A stretch of DNA of 64,000 nt from Bacteroidaceae bacterium (lineage in GTDB: Bacteria > Bacteroidota > Bacteroidia > Bacteroidales > Bacteroidaceae), in assembly GCA_017965425.1 (NCBI GenBank), contig JAGCPY010000055.1:43476-107475 (forward strand). Direction: 5' to 3'. Shown here in pieces: positions 8,590 to 16,459 of the stretch (position 1 is its first letter; the number at the start of each line of letters is the position of its first letter). Position numbers and translations under genes: made by a program. Under the pieces are notes generated by a model. It did no database searches. It was not told the DNA's origin and saw only the letters and a list, made by a program, of their open reading frames with translations.

Positions 8590-9080
8590 TTTGTGTATGT
8601 GGCTAAACAGAATTTGCATCCCTCGGTTATGCGTTGCTGAAAGATAAGTCGCCCGCCACCAGAGAGCCCTCGGATGATGCCTTCGTCCAGAGCAGAGGCG
8701 GTCAGACAGATAGCGGGCGTATAATATTGGCTGAAAAAGCAACTGCGGAAACAGAGTTGCCCAGGTAATTGTCCCTCTAGTCTGATGCCAATGTTCCGAT
8801 AGAGAGCGATGATGAACAGCTCGATGTCAGCTTGCGTCCGAAGGCAGAATAGCCAACGGAGAAGACGTCCCACCTTGTACGCCTCTACGTTCATACGCTG
8901 CAAGAGCGACTCTTCTACATCACCCTGCAAATGGTCGCGAGTATATTCAGCATAGACGCGTAGTGCCTCGTCGTTCTGAAGCGTCCAAATGCGACGGGCA
9001 GGCTTCCCCAAAGCACGAGCTGTAAGGTTCATCAGTTGTTGAAGCTCTATGCGGCGGAAGAGAGAGGTGTCAGTTAGCAT
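8586..9080 (-). CDS. Conserved-looking protein of unknown function with C-terminal CKFC motif
   Basis: A 164-residue protein from the ATG at 9080 (MLTDTSLFRR); upstream ATGs at 9087 and 9104 are possible, but 9080 gives a short 11-bp overlap with the reductase gene. I do not recognise the family. The C-terminal third looks constrained: SQYYTPAICLTASALDEG, then SGGGRLIFQQRITEGCKF and CLA. There is no signal peptide or membrane segment, and it is rich in Arg and Leu. It is wedged between a fused acyl reductase/acyl-CoA synthetase and a GMC oxidase with overlaps on both sides, so a part in the same pathway is likely. The cysteines might bind metal or carry catalysis, but that is speculation. Confidence 0.75.
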   Translation of the reverse strand: MLTDTSLFRRIELQQLMNLTARALGKPARRIWTLQNDEALRVYAEYTRDHLQGDVEESLLQRMNVEAYKVGRLLRWLFCLRTQADIELFIIALYRNIGIRLEGQLPGQLCFRSCFFSQYYTPAICLTASALDEGIIRGLSGGGRLIFQQRITEGCKFCLATYTK

Positions 9081-11808
9081 ACATCGCATTGATTTCGCAT
9101 TCATAATGTTCCAAGACAATGTTGCGCTTCACCTTGAGGTTAGGTGTCAGCTCACCGTTTTTGATGCTCAATGGGGTCTTGATGATGCGCCAGCGCTTCA
9201 CCTGCTCAGGATGAGACAGCGACTGATTCATCTTTTCAATATCATGCTGCATAGAATCCGTGGAACCTGTCGTCCAAAGAAGCGCCGCACAATAGGGTCG
9301 TTTTTCACCCACCAGCACAGCCTGATCAACACATGGGATGTCCATCAACCGTTGCTCGATTTTCGTACAATTGATATTTTTACCGTAGGAAGTGATGAGC
9401 ATATCCTTCTTTCGTCCTCTGATATAGATGTGTCCATCGCTACCAACACTGCCCAGGTCGCCCGTGTGAAGTTCGCCGTTCTGGAAGGTGTCGCTCTCCA
9501 GTTTGTAATAACCCAATGCCACTTGCGGCCCTCGCACGACAAGCTCACCGTCAGGACGTACGCTGACGGAGGTATCAGGCAACGGTGTTCCGATGCTGGG
9601 GATAACATTATCCCCCAAACGGTTGAGAGTAATGAGCGGGGCTTCGGTCTGACCGTAGGCATTGTGAATCTCTATGCCCAAGCCTCTAAAGCGCAATAAC
9701 AACTCTTCACTAATAGGGGCAGAACCAACAAGCAGCTGTGAGCATTGGTCGAGTCCAGCTTTGCGGAGAACAATACGACGCAGGAACCCGCCCAAGAATT
9801 TTTTCATCCGACTATCGGGCATCCTTAGGTATTTCCGACCCAAGGGATTCTGCTCTATCTGTTCCCAAAGTTTTTCATAGAAACGAGGCACGGAAAAAAA
9901 GACTGTGGGGCGCACCTCGGGAAGGGCTTTGGTAAGCATCTGAAAGTCGTTCAAGTAGTATATCTTCGCTTTGCAGAGCATACAGTAAGGAGCATAAGCG
10001 GCAAGTATGCCTTCGACGACGTGGCTCATCGGCAGGAACGAAAGATAGCGCATCTCATGGTTGCGGTCATGCCATGAAAGCAAGTTTGTCAACACCTCGC
10101 CCATCCACTTCAGTTGGTTGAAGTTGAACATCACCCCCTTGGGCTCTCCGGTGGTGCCAGAAGTGTAGCGGATGGTGGCCAAGTGCCCCGCTCCAAGAGC
10201 GGGAATTGGACTATTCCGTTGTAGAGAAGCAGAAGGATTGCCTTTTCCTAAGCCGGCAAATAGGACAACCTGGACATCATGGTCATTGTCAATAGTAAAA
10301 GAAAAAACTCCCCCATCCCATGAAGAGTGGCCGGAGAAAGAGAGGTTGGCTTTAAGACTGTTCCAGACTCTTTCGTCGCCAACGAAGAACCAGCGGGCCC
10401 CACTCTTCTTCAGCAGAAGGGCAATCTCGTTGGTCGGGGTCGTGTAATAGATGGGAACACTGACGGCACCTAACAGTCCGATTGCGTTGTCAAGGGCCGC
10501 GTGCTCCGTACAGTTGATGCCAGAGAGAGCCACCGTTTTGCCTTGCTTTACGCCAAGCTCTGTTAGTTTGCCTACGAAGTGATGAACAAGGTTGTTCATC
10601 TGCTTCCCAATCACCTTTTCCGTACCTCGAGCTGATATATTATAATAGGTAATAGGGTAATGGCGGCTTTCGCGACGAATCACGGCTTGCTCAAAGATAC
10701 TCTTATCCGACAGGCGCATGAAATTGTGACGACAAGCGAAGTCTAACATAATTGGTAAGAACTCGCGCCAGTTGAGGCAATAAGTACCTGTCAGCTGGTC
10801 TGTGTTGGTTCGGTCAAACACATGATTATCGAAGAAATATGGCATCAAAGCCACGAAATTCGACAAAAGACTATGCCGTTTGGCATCCGTGCCGGAATTG
10901 TAACGACGTCCAATGGCGCACAAGAACGGCAGGGGAAGGAAGAACGGTACAGGGAGATTGATCTGCAAGTGCTCCAAGGCCCACACACGAACAGCCTGCA
11001 CCAACTCACCGACTTGCGGCAATTGATTAAAAGGAGCCGTCAGATGGAAAGTCTTTCCTATGGCCAAGGGGCTCAATGTCAATGCCACCACTTGCTTTGC
11101 CACATAGTCCACGGGCACTACGTTCACAGTCTGTGTTCTACTGACTGGCAAGCACCTAAGCTTCCCCTGGAGCATCTGTTTCAGCACATAATAAACGGTG
11201 TTGAAATTGCGGGTGCGCCCCGTCTGACAGTTGCCTACAATCATGCCTGGACGGCAAACAATCAGAGGTAAGGATGTTGCTCTTACCACGCGTTCCGCCT
11301 CGGCCTTGCTCTGCTCGTAGAGACTATAGTATGAACTGATGGGATGATAATCCTCCATGATGAGTCCGCTTCGAGTTCCGGCCACGTAAGCTGTGGAAAT
11401 ATACGTGAAGCACTTCAGGTACGGCATCTGCTCAGACAGCTTAACCATGTGGTCGGTGCCAATAACGTTCATTCGCCAGAGGTCATCTTTGGATTTCTGA
11501 ATGCCCGTTTCTGCCGCACAGTGGATTACATAGGTGGTCTCTGCAACCAAAGTGGTACGTTCCTCATCGTTCAGAGCCAGACCGTCCTCCATAATATCAC
11601 CCACTACGGGCTGCACCCGCAGACCGATGGCATTGGCGAGGACATCGTCTTCCCACCACAAAGCATACAGGCGATTTACAGCCTCTGTTTCTGAAGCTGC
11701 CCGCACCAACACACGAATGAGACTGTCGGAGGTCATGAGCAGCTGATGCACGATTTCCGTACCCAAAAGCCCGGTACCACCTGTTATGAAAAACGTTCGT
11801 TCAGCCAT
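9070..11808 (-). CDS. Bifunctional fatty-acyl reductase / acyl-CoA synthetase fusion
   Basis: A 912-residue two-domain protein. Residues 1 to about 360 are an extended SDR of the thioester-reductase/fatty-acyl-CoA-reductase type: TGGTGLLG (9-16), catalytic Ser in YISTAYV (about 138) and YxxxK (Y164-K168). Residues about 375-912 are an ANL adenylating ligase of the long-chain acyl-CoA synthetase type: YTSGTTGEPKG (548-558), NAYGQTE, LHTGDLG and the RGRKKD hinge. The simplest reading is activation of a fatty acid followed by reduction to an aldehyde or alcohol. No acyl-carrier domain is visible between the halves. It overlaps both neighbours (25 and 11 bp). Such fusions are unusual for Bacteroidales; the product is unknown. 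Confidence 0.88.
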   Translation of the reverse strand: MAERTFFITGGTGLLGTEIVHQLLMTSDSLIRVLVRAASETEAVNRLYALWWEDDVLANAIGLRVQPVVGDIMEDGLALNDEERTTLVAETTYVIHCAAETGIQKSKDDLWRMNVIGTDHMVKLSEQMPYLKCFTYISTAYVAGTRSGLIMEDYHPISSYYSLYEQSKAEAERVVRATSLPLIVCRPGMIVGNCQTGRTRNFNTVYYVLKQMLQGKLRCLPVSRTQTVNVVPVDYVAKQVVALTLSPLAIGKTFHLTAPFNQLPQVGELVQAVRVWALEHLQINLPVPFFLPLPFLCAIGRRYNSGTDAKRHSLLSNFVALMPYFFDNHVFDRTNTDQLTGTYCLNWREFLPIMLDFACRHNFMRLSDKSIFEQAVIRRESRHYPITYYNISARGTEKVIGKQMNNLVHHFVGKLTELGVKQGKTVALSGINCTEHAALDNAIGLLGAVSVPIYYTTPTNEIALLLKKSGARWFFVGDERVWNSLKANLSFSGHSSWDGGVFSFTIDNDHDVQVVLFAGLGKGNPSASLQRNSPIPALGAGHLATIRYTSGTTGEPKGVMFNFNQLKWMGEVLTNLLSWHDRNHEMRYLSFLPMSHVVEGILAAYAPYCMLCKAKIYYLNDFQMLTKALPEVRPTVFFSVPRFYEKLWEQIEQNPLGRKYLRMPDSRMKKFLGGFLRRIVLRKAGLDQCSQLLVGSAPISEELLLRFRGLGIEIHNAYGQTEAPLITLNRLGDNVIPSIGTPLPDTSVSVRPDGELVVRGPQVALGYYKLESDTFQNGELHTGDLGSVGSDGHIYIRGRKKDMLITSYGKNINCTKIEQRLMDIPCVDQAVLVGEKRPYCAALLWTTGSTDSMQHDIEKMNQSLSHPEQVKRWRIIKTPLSIKNGELTPNLKVKRNIVLEHYECEINAMYAN

Positions 11809-13145
11809 GTGGCAAAGAATTGGGTCATCAGATGAGTCTTGTTTTTGTATTCGGCTAAATGACGGTTGATGAGTTCGGCAATCTGCTCCCGATGCTCATC
11901 TACCATGTGGAGTGAAGCAATAACCACTGCACCCAGCTGTGAGTCATCAACCCGATGCAGGTAATCACGGTCGAGTTCCGTTTCCCGAATTACTCCATCC
12001 AAACGAGCATCGAAAGAAACGGCCACAATGGGGATACGGCGCTCCATGCTCAGCACAGCCGCATGGTAGCGCGAGGTGACGAGTACGGACAGTTGCCGCA
12101 ACAGCCCCGTCATCAAAAACACATCACAGGTCAGCGAGGTATGGAATGCATGACGACCTTGTATCTTCTCTGCCAACGACCTACAGGCTTTTGAATCGAG
12201 TTTCTCCATTCCCAAGACAACCACGAAGGCATCATGCTCCTGCTGGTAATGGTTCACGGCTGTAGCCATCTCTTCTAGGTAGTGCTGAAATTTCAAGCGG
12301 CGCTCCTTATTGTCGCTGAAGAAATACATCTTATCATATTGCAACTCATGGTTGCCTGTCAAAGAGGCTTTCAGCCATTGCCACAATGACGGACGAACTG
12401 GCCAGCAAAATGGATTGATAACAGCCACGCCCATCAGCGGTTGCTGACCATCCCAACCGTCGGCCATCAGTTGCTCACGTGCCATAGCCTCACCTTCTGA
12501 AGTTTGGAAAGTCCAGGCTGTATCAGTACCCACATGGCCATGTAGTCCTAAATCCTGCAGATTCTTGAGAGAAGCTTCTGTACGAACAATGAAATAGGTG
12601 TCACGGCACAAGTCGCGACTAAGACTTGCCAACCAACCATCCACACGACCGACTTCAGAACCATAAGCGATACAAGGCTTTCCCTGCCGACGCATGATAC
12701 CCGCCGCCTCACAATAAAACATGCAGAGGGCGTCAGCGAAGGTACGCGTCAGCGTGGAGCCTTCACAGAGCACGGCCACGTGGTTTCGCGACAAGGCCCG
12801 CAACAACGAAAAGAAGAATAACGTGCTAAACTTGAAAAGTCGTATTGACTTGGAAAAATAGCCTTCCACATTCTCTGTGTTGAGGGTCATCACCGTAAGT
12901 TCCACCGCCTGAGTCGGGAATGCCTGCTCAAGTTGTTGGGTCAGTGCCACAACGCGCGCGTCGGCACCAGTGTTACGTGCACCGTTGTAACCTACGAGCA
13001 GCACCTTCAGTTTCTTCCCCTTACTCCACTCATCATAGCTACATAAGCCGAAATGAGAAAGAAGTTTTGCGAAAGCCGATAGCCAAACGATCAATCGTAC
13101 AAAGTATGAAAGAAGTCTATCCAAAATTATTATTATGCGTTTCAC
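11784..13145 (-). CDS. Polysaccharide pyruvyl transferase family protein
   Basis: A 453-residue protein from a GTG at 13145; an ATG at 13172 would overlap the ZIP gene by 17 bp. After an N-terminal hydrophobic patch (IIIILDRLLSYFVRLIVWLS) comes the family start KLKVLLVGYNGARNTGADAR. The C-terminal TSRYHAAVLSM is the conserved block of the WcaK/CsaB-like fold. Members transfer pyruvate or act as glycosyltransferase-like enzymes on surface glycans. Its 3' end overlaps the acyl reductase-synthetase gene by 25 bp, so it is probably dedicated to the same pathway, perhaps modifying a lipid head group; that is inference. Confidence 0.82.
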   Translation of the reverse strand: MKRIIIILDRLLSYFVRLIVWLSAFAKLLSHFGLCSYDEWSKGKKLKVLLVGYNGARNTGADARVVALTQQLEQAFPTQAVELTVMTLNTENVEGYFSKSIRLFKFSTLFFFSLLRALSRNHVAVLCEGSTLTRTFADALCMFYCEAAGIMRRQGKPCIAYGSEVGRVDGWLASLSRDLCRDTYFIVRTEASLKNLQDLGLHGHVGTDTAWTFQTSEGEAMAREQLMADGWDGQQPLMGVAVINPFCWPVRPSLWQWLKASLTGNHELQYDKMYFFSDNKERRLKFQHYLEEMATAVNHYQQEHDAFVVVLGMEKLDSKACRSLAEKIQGRHAFHTSLTCDVFLMTGLLRQLSVLVTSRYHAAVLSMERRIPIVAVSFDARLDGVIRETELDRDYLHRVDDSQLGAVVIASLHMVDEHREQIAELINRHLAEYKNKTHLMTQFFATWLNERFS

Positions 13146-13155
13146 CAATCTTATC

Positions 13156-13932
13156 CTACCCCAACACCACATCTAGCACCATCATCAGGACGAAACCGAC
13201 GGCAAAGCCAATGGTGCTAAGATTAGAGTGAGCACCTTCGCTGGCTTCGGGAATGAGTTCTTCCACGACGACATAAATCATGGCACCTGCAGCAAAAGCC
13301 AACATATACGGCAAGACAGGTGCCATCAACGTGGCCAACAGCACCACAACCAGACCACCAAGAGGTTCCACAGCTCCGCTCAGACTGCCTATCATAAATG
13401 AACGCCATCTGCTATTACCTGAAGCTCGCATTGGCATTGAGATAATAGCCCCCTCAGGAATGTTCTGGATGGCGATGCCTATGCTAACTGCCAAAGCGCT
13501 CGCCAATGATAGTTCTTCTGCACCTTGCTCAGCCCCAGCAAATACAACACCGACGGCCATGCCTTCAGGCAAATTATGAATGGTGACAGCCAATGCCAAC
13601 ATTGCAGTGCGAGACAGATGGGAACGGAGTCCTTCTGGTTTCTCGGTGCCTAAATGAAGGTGGGGCGTCAATTCGTCAAGTAAGAGTAGAAAAACCATCC
13701 CCAGTAGGAATCCCACGGCTGCGGGAAGTACAGCCCAAACTCCCCTATCCGTTTCCATCTCCATAGCAGGGATAAGTAATGACCAAACAGAAGCGGCTAC
13801 CATTACACCCGAAGCAAAGCCCAACAGCGTTTTTTGAAGCCGAGGCGACATCTCGTCCTTCATCAGAAAGACGAATGCCGCCCCGAACATGGTTCCCAGC
13901 AAAGGGATGAGCAACCCTATGATTAGTGTCAT
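13156..13932 (-). CDS. ZIP family divalent metal transporter
   Basis: A 258-residue membrane protein importing zinc or iron. I choose the ATG at 13932 (MTLIIGLLIPLLG), which starts a membrane helix; the longer frame to 14130 covers the preceding rubredoxin coding sequence. The ZIP signatures HNLPEGMAVG (helix 4) and IQNIPEGAIIS (helix 5) provide the metal site, and eight hydrophobic segments fit the family. A histidine-containing loop (LTPHLHLG) lies between helices 3 and 4. It starts 4 bp after the MBL-rubredoxin stop and ends 10 bp before the next start, so it is in the operon; metal supply for rubredoxins and MBL enzymes is a plausible role. Confidence 0.92.
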   Translation of the reverse strand: MTLIIGLLIPLLGTMFGAAFVFLMKDEMSPRLQKTLLGFASGVMVAASVWSLLIPAMEMETDRGVWAVLPAAVGFLLGMVFLLLLDELTPHLHLGTEKPEGLRSHLSRTAMLALAVTIHNLPEGMAVGVVFAGAEQGAEELSLASALAVSIGIAIQNIPEGAIISMPMRASGNSRWRSFMIGSLSGAVEPLGGLVVVLLATLMAPVLPYMLAFAAGAMIYVVVEELIPEASEGAHSNLSTIGFAVGFVLMMVLDVVLG

Positions 13933-13936
13933 ATTG

Positions 13937-14878
13937 CTATGCTCTGTTGAACTTCTCCTTGCTCTGCTTACAACGTGGGCAACGCCAATCAGCTGGCAGG
14001 TCTTCGAAGGCCACTCCATCGTGCTCAGCCGGGTCATAAACATAACCGCAGATGGAGCATACATATTTGTCAGATGCGGCTTTCTTAGAAAAATCCACCT
14101 CTGCCAAAACGGTGGGCACAGGATGGTCAAGATCCATCACGCGTTTGGCTTCCAAGTTTTCATAGCCCTGGGGTGAGTGGGTAGAAAGATAGACGGTGGG
14201 GTGATTCCGAACGAACTCGCGAACACGGTCAAGCGTCTCACGGGCTGCGGTCAAGTCGTCAAAAACGATAGAAAGTTTGTTCTCATAAAGGGCTTCATCC
14301 ACGTATGTGACATCGCCCTGAAACATATAGAACAAACCACTATCCTCGACAACTACAATGCTGTTACCATTCGTATGACCTTTTGCCTTGATAAAGTAAA
14401 TGCCATCAGCAATCTTCTGACTGGCAGGGAAATTGAAGAACGCTCCATCCGTAAATGTGACAGGCACAAGATTGGGAATGCCCTTGAGTTCTTCGGCTCC
14501 CATTTCATCGGCATTCACAAAGATCTGGGCATTAGGGAATGAACGCAGTTCGCCAGAATGGTCACCATGTTTGTGAGTCAATAGGATCTTAGTTACCTGA
14601 TCTGGCTTGTAACCCAAATCGGACAGCGCATCCATATAGTCACAGATGGTTTTTCCGAGATAAGCCATAGCACTTTCTTCGGGTGCCCCTTCCGGGAATC
14701 CAGCGGGCAAGCCCGTGTCCACGAGAATCACCTCTGAACCGGTGTCGATTACATAGTTCTGCAAACTACCACGATAGCGAACGTTGATGTCAAACTTGTC
14801 TGCACCGTCTTCACCACCTAAGACAAAAGGCTGTGTATAGTAGCCGTCTCGTCTGAATTTTACTGCTTTTATTTCCAT
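13937..14878 (-). CDS. MBL-fold metallo-hydrolase with C-terminal rubredoxin domain
   Basis: A 313-residue fusion. The N-terminal ~250 residues form a metallo-beta-lactamase-fold hydrolase with THKHGDHSG (HxHxDH) and further metal ligands in GHTNG and FQGDVT, resembling lactonase-type members. The last ~55 residues are a rubredoxin: [10 protein letters not shown] ... WRCPRC. The ATG at 14878 is preferred over a TTG two codons upstream. There is no flavodoxin domain, so it is not a classical flavodiiron protein, but redox coupling through rubredoxin is likely. It sits 12 bp after a free rubredoxin gene and 4 bp before the ZIP transporter. The substrate is unknown. Confidence 0.9.
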   Translation of the reverse strand: MEIKAVKFRRDGYYTQPFVLGGEDGADKFDINVRYRGSLQNYVIDTGSEVILVDTGLPAGFPEGAPEESAMAYLGKTICDYMDALSDLGYKPDQVTKILLTHKHGDHSGELRSFPNAQIFVNADEMGAEELKGIPNLVPVTFTDGAFFNFPASQKIADGIYFIKAKGHTNGNSIVVVEDSGLFYMFQGDVTYVDEALYENKLSIVFDDLTAARETLDRVREFVRNHPTVYLSTHSPQGYENLEAKRVMDLDHPVPTVLAEVDFSKKAASDKYVCSICGYVYDPAEHDGVAFEDLPADWRCPRCKQSKEKFNRA

Positions 14879-14890
14879 AACCAACTAAAT

Positions 14891-15052
14891 TTATTCTTCT
14901 ACTAGTACAAAATTCTCTTTTTTTCGCTTACAGCGGGGGCATCTCCATGTCTCGGGCAAGACTTTGAACGGAGTACCAGGAGAAATCCCCTGCTTGGGAT
15001 CTCCGACTTCAGGGTTATAGATGTACTTGCAGGGACATTTGAATTTTGCCAT
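14891..15052 (-). CDS. Rubredoxin with a CxC first knuckle
   Basis: A 53-residue small electron carrier. It reads MAKFKCPCKYIYNPEVGDPK at the start and WRCPRCKRKKENF near the end, with rubredoxin spacing between the two knuckles. The first knuckle is C6-P-C8 rather than the usual CxxC; aligning KYIY with the normal GYIY places C8 correctly and shifts the first Cys by one. The second knuckle CPRC is normal. It lies 12 bp upstream of the MBL-rubredoxin fusion, whose own rubredoxin domain has canonical CxxC, so the two may exchange electrons. Confidence 0.87.
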   Translation of the reverse strand: MAKFKCPCKYIYNPEVGDPKQGISPGTPFKVLPETWRCPRCKRKKENFVLVEE

Positions 15053-15213
15053 AAGTCTAAAGTTTTGTTAAGATTGTTTTGAAAGAGGAAAAGAGAGAAA
15101 GAGAGGGAGTTTATCTTAACAGAAAACATTCACCTCTGTTCATTCTCCCTTTGTAAAGCTATTAGCATTTTGTATGCTGCAAGATGAAAGGTCTTCCTCG
15201 AAGCCAATAATAA

Positions 15214-15387
15214 TTACTCAACCGGAGCCCATTTACAATGGACAGGGGACACGATGGTGCCCTCCTTCTTCAGCTCGGCGAAAGCTTTATCGACCTCCTT
15301 TCGACCTACGCCCATAATCTTTGTCACTTCACCTGCGGAGACGGGCTTTCCTGCCTCTCGCATACAATGTAATACTTGTTCTTTCAT
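15214..15387 (-). CDS. Small winged-helix/HTH transcriptional regulator-like protein
   Basis: A 57-residue protein: MKEQVLHCMREAGKPVSAGE, then VTKIMGVGRKEVDKAFAELK and KEGTIVSPVHCKWAPVE. It reads as one helix-turn-helix unit with a short wing, a type of mini-regulator common in Bacteroidales. It starts 5 bp after the PPOX gene, so it belongs to the same transcript. One Cys near the C-terminus could be redox-responsive, which is speculative. The 161 bp after it hold no gene and could contain an internal promoter for the rubredoxin genes, but I see no clear -7 box. Confidence 0.8.
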   Translation of the reverse strand: MKEQVLHCMREAGKPVSAGEVTKIMGVGRKEVDKAFAELKKEGTIVSPVHCKWAPVE

Positions 15388-15392
15388 AAAAC

Positions 15393-15830
15393 TTAAAATG
15401 TAATGGTTTCCACCAACTCCATCATCTTGAAGAAATCTGCCTTGGCATCTTTCAAGTAGTACATCACACCGTTCTCACCATTCTCACCAAGAGCTGGTTT
15501 CAAGACGGGCATCTTATCCACAAGTGCCTTGCCAACTTCGGGACGGGTGTCCTCCACGAGTTTACACTCGATGCGAAGTGTCTGACCCTTAAAAGCACAA
15601 ATCTCGGCTCTACAGTTGGCAGCAATTTGACGGGTGGCGTTGGTCTTACCGAAAGCCATGATATAAATCTTCTCTTCAAAGAAAAGCATTGCACCATAGG
15701 GGCGCACACGAGGCTGGTCGCCCTCAACTGTTGCGAGATAGAATGTTCCTGATTTCTCCAGAAAATCGTACACTTTCTTTACATCTTCCATTTGCTTGTT
15801 TTTTATAAGGTTATCAAAAAAATCACTCAT
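15393..15830 (-). CDS. Pyridoxamine 5'-phosphate oxidase family flavoprotein (NimA-like)
   Basis: A 145-residue split-barrel flavin-binding protein. Recognisable segments are FYLATVEGDQPRVRPYGAML and KIYIMAFGKTNATRQIAAN, the FMN-binding core of the PPOX class. Such proteins act as flavin reductases or bind flavin in stress responses; the substrate cannot be read from sequence. The start at 15830 overlaps the ferritin-like gene by 4 bp (ATGA), supporting translational coupling; an internal Met at 15791 is an alternative. It is in an operon with a ferritin-like protein and a small HTH regulator. Confidence 0.88.
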   Translation of the reverse strand: MSDFFDNLIKNKQMEDVKKVYDFLEKSGTFYLATVEGDQPRVRPYGAMLFFEEKIYIMAFGKTNATRQIAANCRAEICAFKGQTLRIECKLVEDTRPEVGKALVDKMPVLKPALGENGENGVMYYLKDAKADFFKMMELVETITF

Positions 15831-16285
15831 ACGGCCATCTTGACGAGCCAGGGCTTACCACCAATACAATTGATGAGCCCCAGCTGTTCCTCACTCCAGA
15901 ACATGTCCTCTTCTTCGTCTTTTAAATACTCCTTCATCATATCGAATGTAATCAGGTCGTCCTTGATGCCGTCAATGCACTTGCGCAACAGTTCAATGCC
16001 TTCAACAGACACTTGGAAGTCTGCCTTTAGGAACTCGATGGGATCCTGATACAGCGTTTGAGCCTCAACAGCTTCCTGCTTGAGCTCACCGCCCAGATCC
16101 AGAAGACGATCGATAAACCTGTTCACAAAGCCAGCCTCTTCATCCGCATGTTCTAAGTATTTCTTCTCTAATTTTTTGAAGCCAAGCGATCCGAAAATTT
16201 TACCTTGCAACTTATGCTGAAACGATTGAGCGTTCAGGTTGGTAACGAAAAATTGAAGGGCTTCGATTGATTTGTTTTTGTCCAT
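15827..16285 (-). CDS. Ferritin-like (bacterioferritin/DpsL-like) four-helix protein
   Basis: A 152-residue protein from the ATG at 16285 (MDKNKSIEALQFFVTNLNAQ); the upstream extension to 16405 runs through the promoter. It is predicted to be mostly helical with spaced acidic/His residues (EKKYLEHADEEAGF; EEEDMFWSEEQL), fitting a ferritin-like diiron fold. Two cysteines (RKCIDG, LINCIGG) recall the thiol-containing Dps-like ferritins described in Bacteroides, but this is an analogy. Its likely role is iron storage and peroxide detoxification. It is the first gene of a stress-type operon and has a near-perfect promoter. Confidence 0.8.
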   Translation of the reverse strand: MDKNKSIEALQFFVTNLNAQSFQHKLQGKIFGSLGFKKLEKKYLEHADEEAGFVNRFIDRLLDLGGELKQEAVEAQTLYQDPIEFLKADFQVSVEGIELLRKCIDGIKDDLITFDMMKEYLKDEEEDMFWSEEQLGLINCIGGKPWLVKMAV

Positions 16286-16337
16286 AATCTGATAATTATT
16301 AGTAGTAAAACATAGTATTGTTTTTATATTTTGGTCA

Positions 16338-16369
16338 CAAAGATATATAGAAATGCAGGGATGACCAAA
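16338..16369 (-). promoter_or_regulatory. Promoter for the ferritin-like operon
   Basis: CAAAGATA (16338-16345, reverse of TATCTTTG) and CAAA (16366-16369, reverse of TTTG) are separated by exactly 20 bp, the ideal Bacteroidetes spacing. It lies 52 bp upstream of the ferritin-like ATG and back to back with the AraC gene. Confidence 0.75.
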
Positions 16370-16422
16370 GCTGAAACAAACGAAAATGTATCTCAAACAA
16401 CACAAAGTTAAAATAATCTTTG

Positions 16423-16430
16423 TACATTTG
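16423..16430 (+). promoter_or_regulatory. -7 box for the AraC regulator gene
   Basis: TACATTTG matches TAnnTTTG and lies 29 bp before the AraC start at 16460. The 37-bp spacer beyond which the divergent ferritin promoter lies could bind a shared regulator. Confidence 0.5.
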
Positions 16431-16459
16431 CAACCACAAACTAATGAACATATACATTT

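Noticed and set aside
8590-8742. N-terminal extension of the GMC oxidoreductase
   Set aside because: The extra 51 codons overlap the upstream gene in another frame, and the FAD-binding GxGxxG starts right after the ATG at 8589.
10187-10203. CCCGCTC/GAGCGGG hairpin inside the acyl-CoA synthetase region
   Set aside because: It forms a 7-bp palindrome and lies in a stretch unlike other synthetases, but it is too short to assign to the repeat family.
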